Origin: Nageia nagi
Lineage: Eukaryota > Pinophyta
Direction: 5' to 3'
Assembly (NCBI GenBank): GCA_050084985.1
Contig: JBITNC010000002.1
Span: forward strand, 29,016,001 to 29,080,000
Length of the DNA: 64,000 bases
Part shown: piece after piece, positions 46,376-59,373 of the stretch
Layout of the letters: each line of letters opens with the position of its first letter
Numbering within the stretch: position 1 is the stretch's first letter
The notes under the pieces: generated by a model
Databases searched by the model: none
Told to the model about the DNA's origin: nothing
The model's input: only the letters and a program-made list of their open reading frames with translations
Position numbers and translations under genes: made by a program

Positions 46376-46550
46376 CGATGCAAAAAATGATACTATCGAA
46401 TAAAAAAATGACGTAGAAGTTTACGTAAATCGATGCAGAAGATGACACTAAAAATATCAGTAATTGACATTAAAAAATATAACAAATTTTGACCTAAAAT
46501 AATGTAATACGATGCAAAAAATGATATAAAATGACATTAATAATAACGTA
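46376..46550 (+). repeat. Subterminal-type repeats, possible end of a CACTA element
   Basis: Variants of CGATGCAAAAAATGAT recur at about 46376, 46432 and 46511, with interspersed AATGACATTAA. Such short repeats are typical inside the ends of CACTA elements. The terminus itself is missing because element C starts at 46556. Confidence 0.4.
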
Positions 46551-46555
46551 CAAAG

Positions 46556-47634
46556 TGTTCGAATTTATAATGCATTATTGTAAGGTCTCTTTATGTAAAT
46601 TCACTTAACACTCAAAGGTATCTAAGATACCTTAAGTATTTAATGAATATAATAATGTAAATTAACTAATACTTAAAAATATCCCTAGAAGTATCCTTAG
46701 ATACCTTTTAAACATTTGTGAATAAAATAATGTAACTTGTCCTACACTTCATCCCATGAGCATGCCCCTTGGGTAAAACGATGATGCATGTCATGACATT
46801 GTACAATAGTTAAAAGGGTGATCCAAGGGAGGATTTTGAGCTATAAATAGAGGACCCTCTCCTTGAGATTACTCACTCAAATTTGTAGAAAAGTTATGCT
46901 TTAGGATTGTTACAAAACGTAAGGAAGATTTATTGTAAAAGAGTGCTCTTTGAGAGTAAAAAGATCTTAGATTAGTGGATATACTTCCATGGTTGGAGGT
47001 GTTGGAATGTTTAATGCATTATTGTAAGGTTTTGTAATATTTCTCTTTGTAAATTCATTAATACTTAATGGTATCACTAGATACTTTAAGTATTTAAATG
47101 AATATGATAATGTAACTTATCCTGTACTCCATCTCATGAGCATGCCCTTTGGGTAAATGAGAGTTGCATGTCATGTCTTTCTACAATAGTTAAAAGGGTG
47201 ATTCAAAGAGGAATTTTGGACTCTAAATAGAAGGCCCCCTCTTTATGATCACTCACCAATTTGTGAATAAAAGTTATGCTCTAAGATGGTGATTAGGAGA
47301 GGAAGTTAGGAGCATTGTAAGAGAGTTGTCGTTGTGAATGAAGTAAGATCTAGTAAGTGGATGTACTCCTAGTTGGAGGAACCACTTTATATCTTGACTT
47401 ACTTTGTGAGATTGTTCTATGCTTGAGTATTAATATTAGTGTGAGCTTCCATGTGATCTTGGTAGAATAGTATTGTGTTCTTTATAGTTCAAACCTTTCA
47501 AGAGGAACCACTTTATATTGGTGTCAACTTTATGAAATTGGATATTGTGTTTATGCTATTGTGATGATGTTGTAGAGAACTTTCATGAGATCTTGGTAGT
47601 AGAAAAATTTAGTCATTTATGATTAATTCTCTCA
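46556..47634 (+). repeat. 5' LTR of element C, split by a solo LTR
   Basis: It starts TGTTCGAATTTATAATGC and ends CTCTCA. With the insertion removed it is about 573 bp. It has a TATA box at 46842-46849 and an internal duplication of the AATACTTAA...GGTATC segment. It aligns with the partial LTR at 63594-64000. Confidence 0.8.
47000..47500 (+). repeat. Solo LTR of family B nested in the element C LTR
   Basis: It runs from TGTTGGAATGTTTAATGC to AACCTTTCA. The flanks GGAGG (46995-46999) and AGAGG (47501-47505) are a duplication with one change, and removing it restores the LTR phrase GGTTGGAGGAACCAC. Confidence 0.87.
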
Positions 47635-47648
47635 ATTTGTATCAAAGC

Positions 47649-50600
47649 CATTCTTAAAGGTTCCTCTTCAAATCTTGGAGGTCATCCCTACTTCTTCTTA
47701 CTTCATTAGTGAGGTAAAATCAATTTTAAGGTATAATATCTCTTTTTTGTTATTTTGAGATTATTTTTCAATGATACTAACATATTTTTACCATGTGCTA
47801 GGTCATTTTTTTTAAAAAAATTGCTTACAAGTTATTGTTATGCTATTTTTTTTACTAATATTATTTTGTTAGTTGCAAATTTTTGAGCAAATTTGCTTAA
47901 AATATAGCAATAATATGTTATGAAGCTTGTTATAATTTAAATTTGTAATTTTTAAAAAAATATTGAAAAATTTACCTTTTTTGAAATATTGAAAAAATTC
48001 CAATTCTTTTTAGTTTCACCACTTTATGAAAAAGTTATTTTTTTTGCAATAAAAGATTATAAAAAATATTGTATTTTATTGCAATATACATATTATTTTT
48101 CCAAAAATAAATATTGTGTTTATGCAAAAAAAATAATAAAAAGGAATTTTTTTTGCAATATATATTATATAAAAGTTATATATATTTTTATAAATTATTA
48201 TAGTATATTATTTAGCATATGAAAATATGTCAGTTTTTTTTATAAAAAGGCATGAATATCCATCTAAAAGTAGTTGAGTTTCTTATTTTTAAATAATAAT
48301 AAATAAAAAATAAGAAACTTTTTTATATAATGAAAAATAACAAGCAACTTAAAAAAATATAAGGAATTTTTTTTAATAATAAGGGTGCCCAACCATTGCC
48401 ATGTAGCCCAACCTTTGTGCCCCTAAGGTCTAACCCAGCCATTGCAGGCCATGCGAGCCCCAGGTTGCACCTGCTACACTACTCCCACAACCTGCCTGCT
48501 TCACCTCTCCCCTACCTCACCAAGCATCATACTAGTGCCCTCTTGGTGCTGCACACTTCCCCCTACTACTTTCACATGTTCCCCCTCAACATTCCCTTAT
48601 GTGCATGCTTGCAACACCCACCGACTCTAGTGTTGCCTTTCTTTGGTTAATAACCCCACTTGATGCTTTCTCCACCCCTCTCTTCCATTGCACCTTGGAA
48701 CACCACCCATCCCCTCCCTCCTCTCCTGCATTTTTCCCCACCATGATGTTCCACCTGCCATTCAACTGCACCTGCCTAATGCGACCCCCTAAGCCCATGC
48801 ATTGTAGACTAATGTGTCCCCCCTCGTGCATCCCATTGGCCCCCTCTCTTTGAGCACTACTCCCACTTAGTTTTTTTATATATAATATTTTTGATGTCTT
48901 AATTAGGACTTATTTTTTATAAACTCTCTTGTGAGTTGTAAATTTCTAAATGGTGCATGTTTTCAAGAAATTTTAATTCCTTTTTTTATGAATTTTTTTA
49001 GCCTTTTTTGAAATTGGATGTGATTAATGAGTAAAAGGAGGAAGATGCTCCTTCACAGTGCATTTATTGCACACTTGTAGTCTTATGAAAAAGACTTGTC
49101 AATATTTAATATTGAGGTGACTATAAATTTTTTTTGAAGTTTGTTTAGTTTTTTTTTTGGGAGTTATATATATTTGAATTTTTTTAAAAAAAAGGGGGAT
49201 ATTACTTTAAAAGTGGGGAATTATTTAAATGATGGAAGTTATTTAAAAAAAAAAGGATTTTTTTTTAAAGAGTAGTTATTTTAAATAATAGGGATCCTAA
49301 GTATTTTTTAATAAGGGGAGTTTTTTTTTTAACTTTATGGAAAAAGGGGGAAATTCCTTGCAAATGTTTTGAGAAAAGGGAGTTAATTCCTTTTGAAAGG
49401 GGTGAATTTTTAAGTAAGGGGTATCTTTTAAGGGGGAATTTAAGCATAGTGTTTTTTTTAAGTAAGATTTTTTTTCTCTCAAAAATTAAAGGGAGAAACC
49501 ATGAATTTAGGTATTAATTTTTGAGCAAATTCTTAAGAAAGAATTGTTATAAAGGGGAGAATTCTAAGTGTTTTTAAGAAAGAGTTTTTTACTTTCTTAT
49601 TAATTAATAAGGGGAATCTTGCTAAGTGTATTTTTTTAAGCATAGAATTTTCTTTTCTAAGTTCACTTTATAAAGTAAAAAAGGACAACTCCTTGGTTTT
49701 TATTATTACTTAAAATAATGAACTCATACATCCTTTTGTAAAAGAAACCTCTCACTACTACATTTAAACAATTTTGCATCACACAAACCATCATGTTATT
49801 TTACCAAAAAAATTACAAAAATCATGATGCATCAATTGACGCTAAGGGTACTGTTAAACAAAGCATCAACCAATGCGTTAATTATAATTTCCTTCCTTAC
49901 GTCATATATCAAGTTTTGAGCATTAAATCATTGATGCTATACATGATGTATAAAGCACCATGTATAGTGTCAAAATTACAGGAATGAGGGTTTCAATCAT
50001 TGATCTTGTCAAATAATTTATTTGTCTTCTCTATGCTTTTGTATTTTGCATATATATTTGATAGACTACTCATAACCATAACATTTGATAATTTTTTTAT
50101 TTTAAAGAGTCTATGATGCATGTATAAACCCTTTTGCAAATTTCTCAATTTGGTGCATGCTTTGAGGATGCTAAAAAATGTGAATTCATTTTGTTGGACT
50201 ACTACTGGTGTTTATTATATTTGGTGAAAAGTTTCAATACTTGTTAAGGAAAACTATATCTTTGGTAACCTAAAATTATTATATTCCATGAGAAGATGTA
50301 TCATTTGATCATACAGTCAAAAACATCATGGGCATCCACCAAAATTTAAGGGCCTCTATCAAACTTTGTGGATGGCTAAAGCATGCAATGCACATTTTTC
50401 TTACCACAAAATACAAATACACACTACTATCTACATTCTTCAGCATGTCTTCAACTCCTGCAGACTTGTATCACTAAAAATGCAAACCTAGAAATGCCCT
50501 TATAAAGGGAAATATCATTTATTTACTCATCAATGGCATTATACCCACCTTTAAAAATTCACCATTGATCAAGGGAATGAATCAACAAGCGATAACAAAT

Positions 50601-51616
50601 CATTCCATGATCTATGTGCATGATCAGTACCTTTTTTTATTCCATGTACCACTTGATGCATTGTTTGACATACTAAAATACATCAATTGATGCATCAACC
50701 TATGAGTCAAGCTATGAGTCAACTAATGCATCAACTAATGCATCAAAAACCTGATTTTATATAGATTGATATAGACATACCAAATAGTGATGCATCTTAC
50801 GTCATGATATTAAAATGCAATTTTATGATGCATGGTATGATGCAAAATCACAAAAATGTAGTAGTGTCTTATGGTTGTGACAAAACCTAGTATACACTTT
50901 TAGATTTCTTTTTGGATGATTTATCATGTGGACTCTTAGGTTTCAATTTTGGATGATGTATCATTTTAAGCATTTTACTTCATATTTTGCAAAAATCTCA
51001 AATATTGAAAGTGCACCCCTAAAATGAATACATCTACATGTTTTAGCATGTTTTATTCTACAACATGACTTGTTTAGGGAGCCATAAGGTAAATACAAGG
51101 TAGACTAAAATCTTTTTATTATGTCATTCCAAATGGTGAAAAGTATACAATTCTTAATTATGACTAAGTCCTCTATTGGTTTGGATATAGCTTCATATAG
51201 GTGTACATGCATGTGTGTAGTGATATCACATGTTCACACATCCATTCAGGTATTATCCTAATAACCTAGGAGAATAACTTAAAATCTAATCAAGATAATA
51301 ATTTGGTTGATCCAACATACATCATAACCTTGAAAAATAGCTAGTACTCCTCCTTATGACAGTATGTTGATGACCATGAAGAATTGCTTGAGGATTGCTA
51401 GGACTTGGATTTCAGTATATGGGCATCCAAGTGAAGGTCTAATTTTAAACAAGAAAATAATATCAACTCTATCCTCTCTACAATAAGGGTACTTTGTTAT
51501 GATAAATTTTGGATGTATGGAACATGTGATTTGATGAGATTGAAAATATTTTTGCACATGTGAAATTAGTTAACAATTTTAGCATGCCTTGTTACCTTTG
51601 ATTAATTCAACATGTA
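47649..51616 (+). other. Leader of element C (first part)
   Basis: Non-coding. It contains homopolymer-rich AT sequence, a GC- and pyrimidine-rich island (about 48385-48855), T- and G-rich runs (49130-49680), the CACTA-type insertion at 49753-50866, and the shared leader block (51016-51460). Open frames in the island (48396-48853) look like no known protein. Confidence 0.7.
49753..50866. mobile_element. Non-autonomous CACTA-type DNA transposon
   Basis: This 1114-bp element starts CACTACTACATTT and ends with the inverse (AAATGTAGTAGTG, after one base of the inner TIR differs). It is flanked by a perfect 3-bp duplication TCT (49750-49752 and 50867-50869), the CACTA superfamily size. Subterminal repeats of ATGCATCA/TGATGCAT are frequent near both ends (about 49825-49870 and 50690-50840). 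No transposase is encoded, so movement would need a partner element. Confidence 0.85.
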
Positions 51617-51621
51617 TGGTT

Positions 51622-52098
51622 TGTTAGAATTTGTAATGAAATATTGTGAATATCTAAACTCCTTGTAAGTTCAATTAATCACTTAAAGGATATGTAGATA
51701 CCTTAAGGGATTAATTGAATTCTTTATTATGTGTGGACTTTGACCTTACCATGGGGTTAGTTGGTAGGTTAAAGTTAGGTCATACATTTATTGTAACCCT
51801 AACCTTACCCTTGGGTTAAAGGGAGGTTAGGGAGGTGCTCTCAAGCTATAAATAGAGGGCCTCTCCTCTTGTAACATAACTAAGTTTTGGGAGTAAGATT
51901 ACTCTACTAGTTTGTAGGAGAGGAAGAGAATAGTTGTAAGAGGGGCATACTTGAGAATTGAGATACTAGTTGTGGATGTACTCCCAAGGAGGGAGGAACA
52001 ACATTACACTTGTGTTATCTTGTGTGAATGGTGTTATGTTGTATGATTGAGTTTCCTAGTCTTGGACCTTGAGGATTAGAGTAGTGCTAATTCTCTCA
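51622..52098 (+). repeat. 5' LTR of element A
   Basis: It runs from TGTTAGAATTTG to ATTCTCTCA. The U3 region has an 11-bp perfect inverted repeat, TTCAATTAATC (51670-51680) and GATTAATTGAA (51709-51719). The TATA box TATAAATA is at 51847-51854. Confidence 0.95.
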
Positions 52099-52100
52099 AT

Positions 52101-52112
52101 TGGTATCAGAGC
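52101..52112 (+). other. Primer-binding site of element A (initiator tRNA-Met)
   Basis: TGGTATCAGAGC, an exact match to the standard plant copia site, two bases after the LTR. Confidence 0.95.
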
Positions 52113-55100
52113 TTGGTGTGGAAGCTTTTCTTGGTGTGGAAGCTCTTCTTCTACATTTTGGAGGTTCTTCATCCTTCTTCATTCCTCATCTTACACCCCA
52201 TTGGTGAGGTAAATTTTAAGAGAAGGTATAAATTTCCTCCTCATTTGGTTATCTTATGGATTATTGCATTAGATACTAACATATTTTGTGAGATATTGGA
52301 GCTTATTTCTTGCAAAATATGATTAAAATGACAATGCAAGTAATTTTTTCCTATACTAACCTCTTATGTTAGTAGCATTTTTTTTACAAAAATGCTTAAT
52401 ACATGATATACTTTTTAAGAGGATACTATGAAATGCAAATTTTTACTAACATTTTGTTTGTTAGTAGCAACTAATTTCTTGAGGTTTACTTTTCTTGTTT
52501 AAAGTAAACACAAGTGAAAGTTAATTTATTTTTGAAAAAAAAAAAAGGAGGGCTAAAAATAGAAATATAATGCTCTTAATTATACTAACCTCTAGTGAGC
52601 ATGATGTTAATTTTTTTTTAAAAAAGGAGAGATTAGTATTGCAATATTTCTTTATGCCAATTATTGTTGAATTAAAGAGGCAGCTCTCAAACTATTTTTA
52701 TTCAAAGTTTGAATTTTTTTTCATTGAGGGAGAAGAGCAATATTTTATTCAAAGGTTGAATTTTTTTGAAAGCAATATTTTTTTTATATAATATATTTTT
52801 CAAAAATTATAAAATTTTTGGGGGTGAAGTAACAAATCAGATACATTGAAAAGGTCTGTAAATTGTTTGACAAAATGCCTCATCGAGATACAGTCGCGAA
52901 GGGTCTGTAAATTGTTTGACAAAATGCCTCATCGAGATGCAATCACGTTCAATGCAATGATCATATAATATGCACAAAATAATATACTATGAATTAAACC
53001 AAACCCTGTGGTTGCCCACAGTCGCTCGCGGTCCACCCTCTACATCTCCCTCCTCCCTCTGCGGGTCTGCGAATTATTTGACAAAGTGCCTCGATGAAAT
53101 GCAGTCTATGGACTGCAATGCTCGTTCAATATGCACAAAACAGATAAGTTGAAAGTCTGCAAGTGTTTGACAGAGTGTCTCATTCAACATTCCCCCTCGA
53201 ATGATAACTGAACATGCAAAAATAAGAAATCCCAAGCACTCTTGGGACTCGAATCTCTGACCATGTCACTCCTCTCTCTGATTGTTATACTGTTGATATG
53301 TTTTTATGGACTGCAATAATCATAGGATATGCACAAAACTTGGTGAGGTCTACGAATTGGTGAGTCCTCATGCGAGCAGCAGGCATTGCAAGCCGTAAGA
53401 CCACCCAATAGACTACGTTGGCCCACCACGTTTGACCCGTACACCCCCGTAGCCTCCTTCCTCGCCAGCCAGGTCACTCCACGTGCCTCCGCATCTCCCT
53501 CGTGCATGCATCGTCTACAACAGTCTCCTCCTCTCACTACTCTAGCACTCTCCTCCCTCTCCTCTTGTGCTCCTCCTCTCACTCGCCAGCCTCCTGCGCA
53601 AGCCTCCTCTTCCTCCTGCACGCAGTGGTTCAGCCATATATTCTTCTCTTATGCATGACCACCATCACCTCCATTGCTCCCTTTGGACTACCTCCATTGG
53701 CTGTCTTCTAGTGCCTCCATGTAGGTCATCCTACTTCCCACAGTCAAGTGTGATGGCTGCCCAACCTTTTGCAAGTCTTCTTTGTCATTTAATGCACTTA
53801 GAAGCATTAAGTTCTTGTTGACCACTTGCAAATATGCACTTCCAAAAGCAACGTATGCTCTTCTTGGTAGAAGAAAAAGGGGGGGTCATTTTTTTAAATA
53901 CAAACATGCATTTAATTTTGTTTTACCAACTAGAAAGGGGATTTGATTTTTTCCTTGTTTTACCACCTAAGTCTTAAGAACCCAACCAAACCCCTTGAGC
54001 ATTAATTTTTTGACTACTCCCAAGAGGCAACGTATACTCCTTGGTAAGGGAAGGGTAGCCATCCTTTTTACCAAAAGCATTTTTTTTTTTTGACTTAGAG
54101 TATTTTTTGTTATTTGGAAAGCTTTGGTAAAAGAAGCATTAAATATGCATGAAGTAGAGGTATGGGTCTCCTTCTTTTTCCATTTAATTTTTGGAGACTT
54201 GGTAAGTAGTGAATATTTTTAACTTATTTTTACAATAAGGTCAAAAATATTTTTAAGTTAAACTTAGCTTACTTTTTAAAAAAATGCATATTTTTAATAT
54301 TGCATGTTTAATTTACTAAGGTGCACATGCAATTTCTAGAATGCCAACCTCTTAGCATTTTTTTTCTCTAAGCATGGTAATTTGTTAAGGTAATCTAAGT
54401 ATATTTTTTTTTTAAGTAAATAAGGGAATTTTTTTACTTAAAATGCATACTTAAAAGACAAGTTTTAGCATACAAGTTTTTTAGGGATAAAACTTTAAGT
54501 GAAAAGGGGGGAATTTGTATAATTTTTACTTAAAACTTTATCTAGATCTTGCATGCTAGACTTGTGATGCATGTCTCTTAATCTTGTTTGAGGAATAAAG
54601 CATGCTTAGGACTTAAAATTTTAAGTTAAATAATGCATGATTATTACTTAATTTTTAAGTCATGGAACAATGCATGTTTAAATTATGGATTAATGCTAAG
54701 TAGGACTTAGTTCTTTTTTTTAAAATTCATTAAGTGTTTGAATGAATTTATGAAATTGAGCAAAGTATGCAAAAATGTAAAATGTCCTTTAGGGGTTAGT
54801 ACAAAACCCATTGGACTTTTAAAGGTTTTTCAAGCTCGTATGGATGATGTATTTTTACTTTACTTTATATTTTTGCACAATTGCTTTATAATTGCAAAAT
54901 GCAAATATTGAAAGTAACCCCTAAAATGAACACATCTGCACGTACTTTTCCATAACATGACTTATTTGGGGAGCCACGAGGGGAGGACAGGGCAAACTGA
55001 AGCCCTTTTAGTCCGAAGAGCCAAGTGGTGGTAAGTCCATCTTAATTGCCCCTAAGACCTCTGTTGGATTGGACATAACTCTATTAGGTGGATAGGCATG

Positions 55101-55483
55101 TGTGTAGTGATACCACATGTCCGCATGTCCATTCAGGGATTATCCTGATAACCTAGGAGGAAAACTGAAAACTTTAATCAAGATAATTAAAATGGTCAAT
55201 CCAAGATACATCGGATCCTTAGAAAATAGTTGGTACTTCTCCTTGTGAGAGTATATTACTGACCAAGGTGAACTGGTTGAGGACTGGTAGTACCTGGGCT
55301 CCACCTTGCAAGCATCCAGGTGAAGGCCTAATTCTATACAAGAAAATAACCCCAACTTTATTCCTCTACAGATCGTGGTTTATAAGTTTGCATATGTGGG
55401 ACATGTTTACTTATGTTTGATTTGTATAGATGGAAACTTGTAAAAATTTGCATTCTTATTGCATATTTACTTTTGTATAGACA
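52113..55483 (+). other. Leader of element A
   Basis: 3.4 kb without a retrotransposon reading frame. In order: AT-rich sequence, PPR-like remnants (52853-53375), a GC- and pyrimidine-rich island (about 53380-53830) with only chance-looking Ser/Pro-rich frames, AT-rich sequence with ATGCATG and TTAAGTTAA repeats (54540-54690), and the conserved block (54918-55350). Confidence 0.75.
52853..53375 (+). pseudogene. PPR-motif remnants captured in the leader of element A
   Basis: Several fragments read as plant PPR repeats: VCKLFDKMPHRDTV (from 52854), then VCKLFDKMPHRDAITFNAMI with YAQNN after a stop (from 52903). Next come VCELFDKVPR (about 53067), WTAMLVQYAQN (about 53110), LQVFDRVSHST (about 53158) and WTAIIIGYAQN (about 53309). 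The family pattern is LFDKMP.RD...WNAMI.GYAQN. The first unit is a tandem duplication with a 49-bp period (52853-52889 and 52902-52938). Stops and frame changes show it is not translated as a protein. It differs from the PPR pseudogene at 26920-28060. Confidence 0.65.
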
Positions 55484-58400
55484 ATGGTTGAAACCTTCAT
55501 ACCCAAGCATATACTCGACGGTTCCAATTTTGGCATATGGAAACCTCGTATGAGAGCTAAGTTACAAGAAAGGAAGCTATGGCAAACAGTTAATGAAGAC
55601 ATGGTTGCTCCTACAGATGAGAAGGCTCTTGAAATCTACAACTCAAAGAATGAGTTAGCAACTTCAATGATCTATCAAGCAGTTTCAGATGACATCCTTC
55701 TCATGATCTCTTCTTCAACATCAACAAAAGAAGCTTAGGATATACTAAAGAAGATTTACCTTGGGTCAAAATTTTCAAGGAGGTTCACCATTCTATAAAA
55801 GTTACTGCAATATCATCAAGGTGAAGATGAAAGTGCTTCTATCTACTTGAATAAAATCATTGACCTCAGGACATAACTGGTTGGCTGTGGGTGCAACTGG
55901 ATCAATGATGAGTTCATGGTCTTCATCATTCTTCAAAGCCTCTCTACAAAGTTCAGTAACTTTGTCATAGTTATGGAGACTAGGCTCGATGATGAAGAAG
56001 ATGTCATCTCTCTTGACAACCTTTCTAGACTCCTTCTGAAGCATGAGGAAACTTTGAACAAGAAAATGTTGAACTTTTCTCCAAAGGATAATAGCATTGC
56101 TCTAGGATCAACCAAAACTCCTTTCAAGAAGAAGTTCAAACATTATAAATTCAAAGATAACAAATCCTCATCTACCATCAAGAAGCACGACAACTTCAAG
56201 CAAAGGAATGACAAAGCTGGATCAAGCAATCCAACACCGCAGAAAAAGTTTGATGAAAATTGTAACTTTTATGGCATCTTTGGGCACAAAGAGTATGATT
56301 ATCGTAAAAATAAATTTGCTCAAAAAGGCAAGGGAAATGCAAATATGAGAAATTTCAATAATAAAAATAAGAACAAGCATGCTGCTATTGTTGCCTACTA
56401 CTCAATGACTCAAACTATTTCAAATGATTGGATTGTTGATTCAGGATGCACTAATCACATGTGTTATGAAAAGGATAAGTTCGAAAACTTTTATAAGTAC
56501 AATAAGGATACAGTTGTGATAGGTGATAATACAGTCCTTGATGTTCAAGGAATAGGGAATGTGAAGATTCATGGAAAGGCTCTTGATAATGTCTTTTATG
56601 TGCCTAAACTAAGGATGAATCTTATCTCCGTAATTCAAATTACAAGGAAAGGATGCTCATTTGAGTTTACCTCACACTCCTAGTGTGTTAAGAAAGGACT
56701 TGCCACCTTGATGAAAGGATCAGTAAAGAATGACCTTTATATTATGGATCAAGTTCCTTCAAAGATTTATCTTGCTGCAAATATTTGTTCAAAGGGTAAT
56801 CTTTGGCATCAATGATTAGGGCACCTTAACCAAAAGAGTATTCAAGATATAAAAAATCAAGAACTTGTGAAAGGTTTACCTAATATTTCACCCACAATTG
56901 GTCTTTGTGAAAGGTGCATTTTAGGAAAGATGAATAGGCAAAAGTTTAAAAAAGATAAGGCAACTCGGGCTACTCGTCCTCTTCAGCTTGTGCATTCAGA
57001 TTTGATGGGTCCATTTCAGACTAAGTCTCTAGGGGGAGCTTCTTATGTTCTGAACTTCATTGATGACTTCAGTAGGATGACATTTGGTTATCTACTTGAG
57101 CACAAGGATCAAACTTTTGACAGGTTTAAAGACTTCAAGGCACTTATCGAAAATCAAACTGATTTTAAGATCAAGATGCTGAGATCTGATAATAGGGATG
57201 AGTATAATAGAAATGAGTTTAACGACTATTGTGTTAAACATGGGATCAAGTGACAATTCACAATCCCTTACACCCCTCAGTAAAATGGAGTTGCTGAAAG
57301 GAAGAATCGCACCATTATGAAAATGACAAGATACATGTTGGGTAACCTTCCTAGTTTCTTATGGGGAGAAACTGTTCACAGTGCTATTCACACCCTAAAT
57401 AGGTGTCCTACTAAAGCAGTTGAAGGTAAAACTCTGTATGAAGCATGGACAGGAAAGAAACCTAACATCTCACACTTTAGGGTCTTCGACTGTGATGCAT
57501 TTGCCTTCATTACCTCAGAGAAAAGAAAGAAGCTAGATAAAAGATCAAAAAAATGCATCTTTGTGGGGTATGATAATCAACATAGAGGTTACAGGCTCTA
57601 CTCCTCATCCCATAAAACAATCTTTGTTTCTAGGGATGTCAAGTTCAATGAACTTCCTGAGGATACAACTTCTCATGCTGAGGTGTCTGATTCAGATGAT
57701 TCTTCGCCTGCACCTAACTGGTTGGATGATCATGTAAGGAAGTCACCACAAGAGCAAAATTCTCCAACTCAAAGAATTACAAGGAGTATGACCTTGAATA
57801 AATCCTTATTTACCAAAATTGATAATATGAATGAGCCATCAACATTCAAATAAGCTTCCAAGCAAGAGTGTTGGATGGAAGCTATGAAAGTTGAGTATGA
57901 GGCGCTCATGAAAAATGAAACTTAGGATTTAGTTCCTTATCCTAATGAGAAAAATGTGATTAAAAATAAATGGATATATAAGGTCAAGTACAATTCTGAT
58001 GGAGAAATTAAAAAATACAAAGTAAAGTTAGTGGCCAAAGGATTTGCTCAGAAATATGGTATTGATTATGAGGAAACCTTTGCACCTGTGTCCAAGATGC
58101 CTACTGTCAGGATAATCCTTGCTCTTTCTGCAGCTCAAGGATGGAAAGTTTTCCAACTTGATGTCAAGAGTGCATTTCTCAATGGTGACTTGGATGTAGA
58201 AATCTACATGAATCAACCAGAAGGATTTATTCCAGAAGGAAAAGAGTCTCTTGTGTGCAAGCTAAAGAAGTCTTTATATGGACTTAAATAAGCACCTAGA
58301 GCATGGTACAAGAAAATTTCAGAATTCTTTATAGATATTAGTTTTTCCAAGTGCTTCTCTGACTCAGATCTCTATGTACTCAATCAAGTAAAAGATGTGG

Positions 58401-59373
58401 TCTTAATTCTCCTTTATGTGGATGATCTTCTCATAACAGGAAACAATATTGAAATCATCCAAGAGTGCATATCCAAACTGAAGGCAACATTTGAAATGAC
58501 TGATCTAGGTCTATTGCATTACTATCTTGGGATGCAAGTATACCAACATAAAGATTGTACTTATCTTAGTCAATCTAAGTATATATCAGACATCTTGCAA
58601 AAGTTTGGAATGGAGGAGTGTAGATATGCTGCAATACCTATTTCTCCTAGAATCGTTGTATCACTGAACTCAGATTTTCAGTTGGCTAATGCTACAGCTT
58701 ATAGGTAATTGATTGGTATTCTTCTATATCTGACTATCTCTCGACCTGATATTACCTTTGCAGTGAATCTAATGGCATGATTCATGCAAAAACCATATGT
58801 TGAACACCTCAATGCTGTTAAGCAAATCTATGTGGCAGGGATAAAGGATCTTGCTCTTAAGTATTCCAAAGTGCCCTCAATTATTCTCTCAGGGTTCTCA
58901 AATTCTGATTATGGGGAGATATAGATGACATAAAATCAACCTCTGCACATGTGTTCAACATTGGTTCAGGTGCTATCTCTTGGGCTTCCAAGAAGCAACC
59001 TACTGTGACTCTTTCTACCACCGAAGCTAAATATCGAGCCATGTCTATTGCTACCCAATAAGCTATTTGGCTAAGGCATCTTCTGAATGAAATTAGGTAT
59101 AAGCAAAATGGCCCATCTCTTATTTCTTCAGATAATCAATCGGTTATCTCTTTGGCTAAGAATCTTGTGTTCCATTAGAGAACCAAACATGTGGAAATCC
59201 AAGCCTATTTTATCAAGGAGAAGGTTCTAGATGACATCATACATTTGGAGTATTATCCATCAATTGAAAAATTCATTGATTTATTCACTAAGCCCCTTGC
59301 TGAAGCTCAGTTCAACAAGCTTAGGGATTCTCTCGGGTTGGTGAAGTTGCCCTCAAGGGGGAGTGAAGTTTGA
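55484..59373 (+). pseudogene. Defective gag-pol of element A
   Basis: Gag starts at ATG 55484 (MVETFIPKHILDGSNFGIWK). The zinc knuckle at 56261-56302 has two Cys read as Tyr. The protease motif WIVDSGCTNHMC has its Asp at 56438-56440. The pre-integrase domain is at about 56797-56960. Integrase acids are at 56999-57001 (HSD), 57188-57190 (RSDNRDEY, usually GGEY) and 57296-57298 (NGVAER). YVDD is intact at 58415-58426. RNase H occupies about 58960-59330. In-frame stops are at 55736, 55874, 56681, 56812, 57251, 57281, 57851, 57923, 58289, 58706 and 58778, followed by a frameshift near 58915. Ten of the eleven stops stand where relatives have Trp, Gln or Arg. Confidence 0.93.

Noticed and set aside
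48396-48853. Open frames on both strands in the GC island of element C
   Set aside because: Same explanation: pyrimidine-rich composition lacks stops. Nothing resembles a known protein.
53386-53821. Ser/Pro-rich open frames of 69-90 codons in the leader of element A
   Set aside because: Several overlapping frames are open on both strands because the sequence is C/T-rich. There is no conserved motif and no counterpart in elements B or C.
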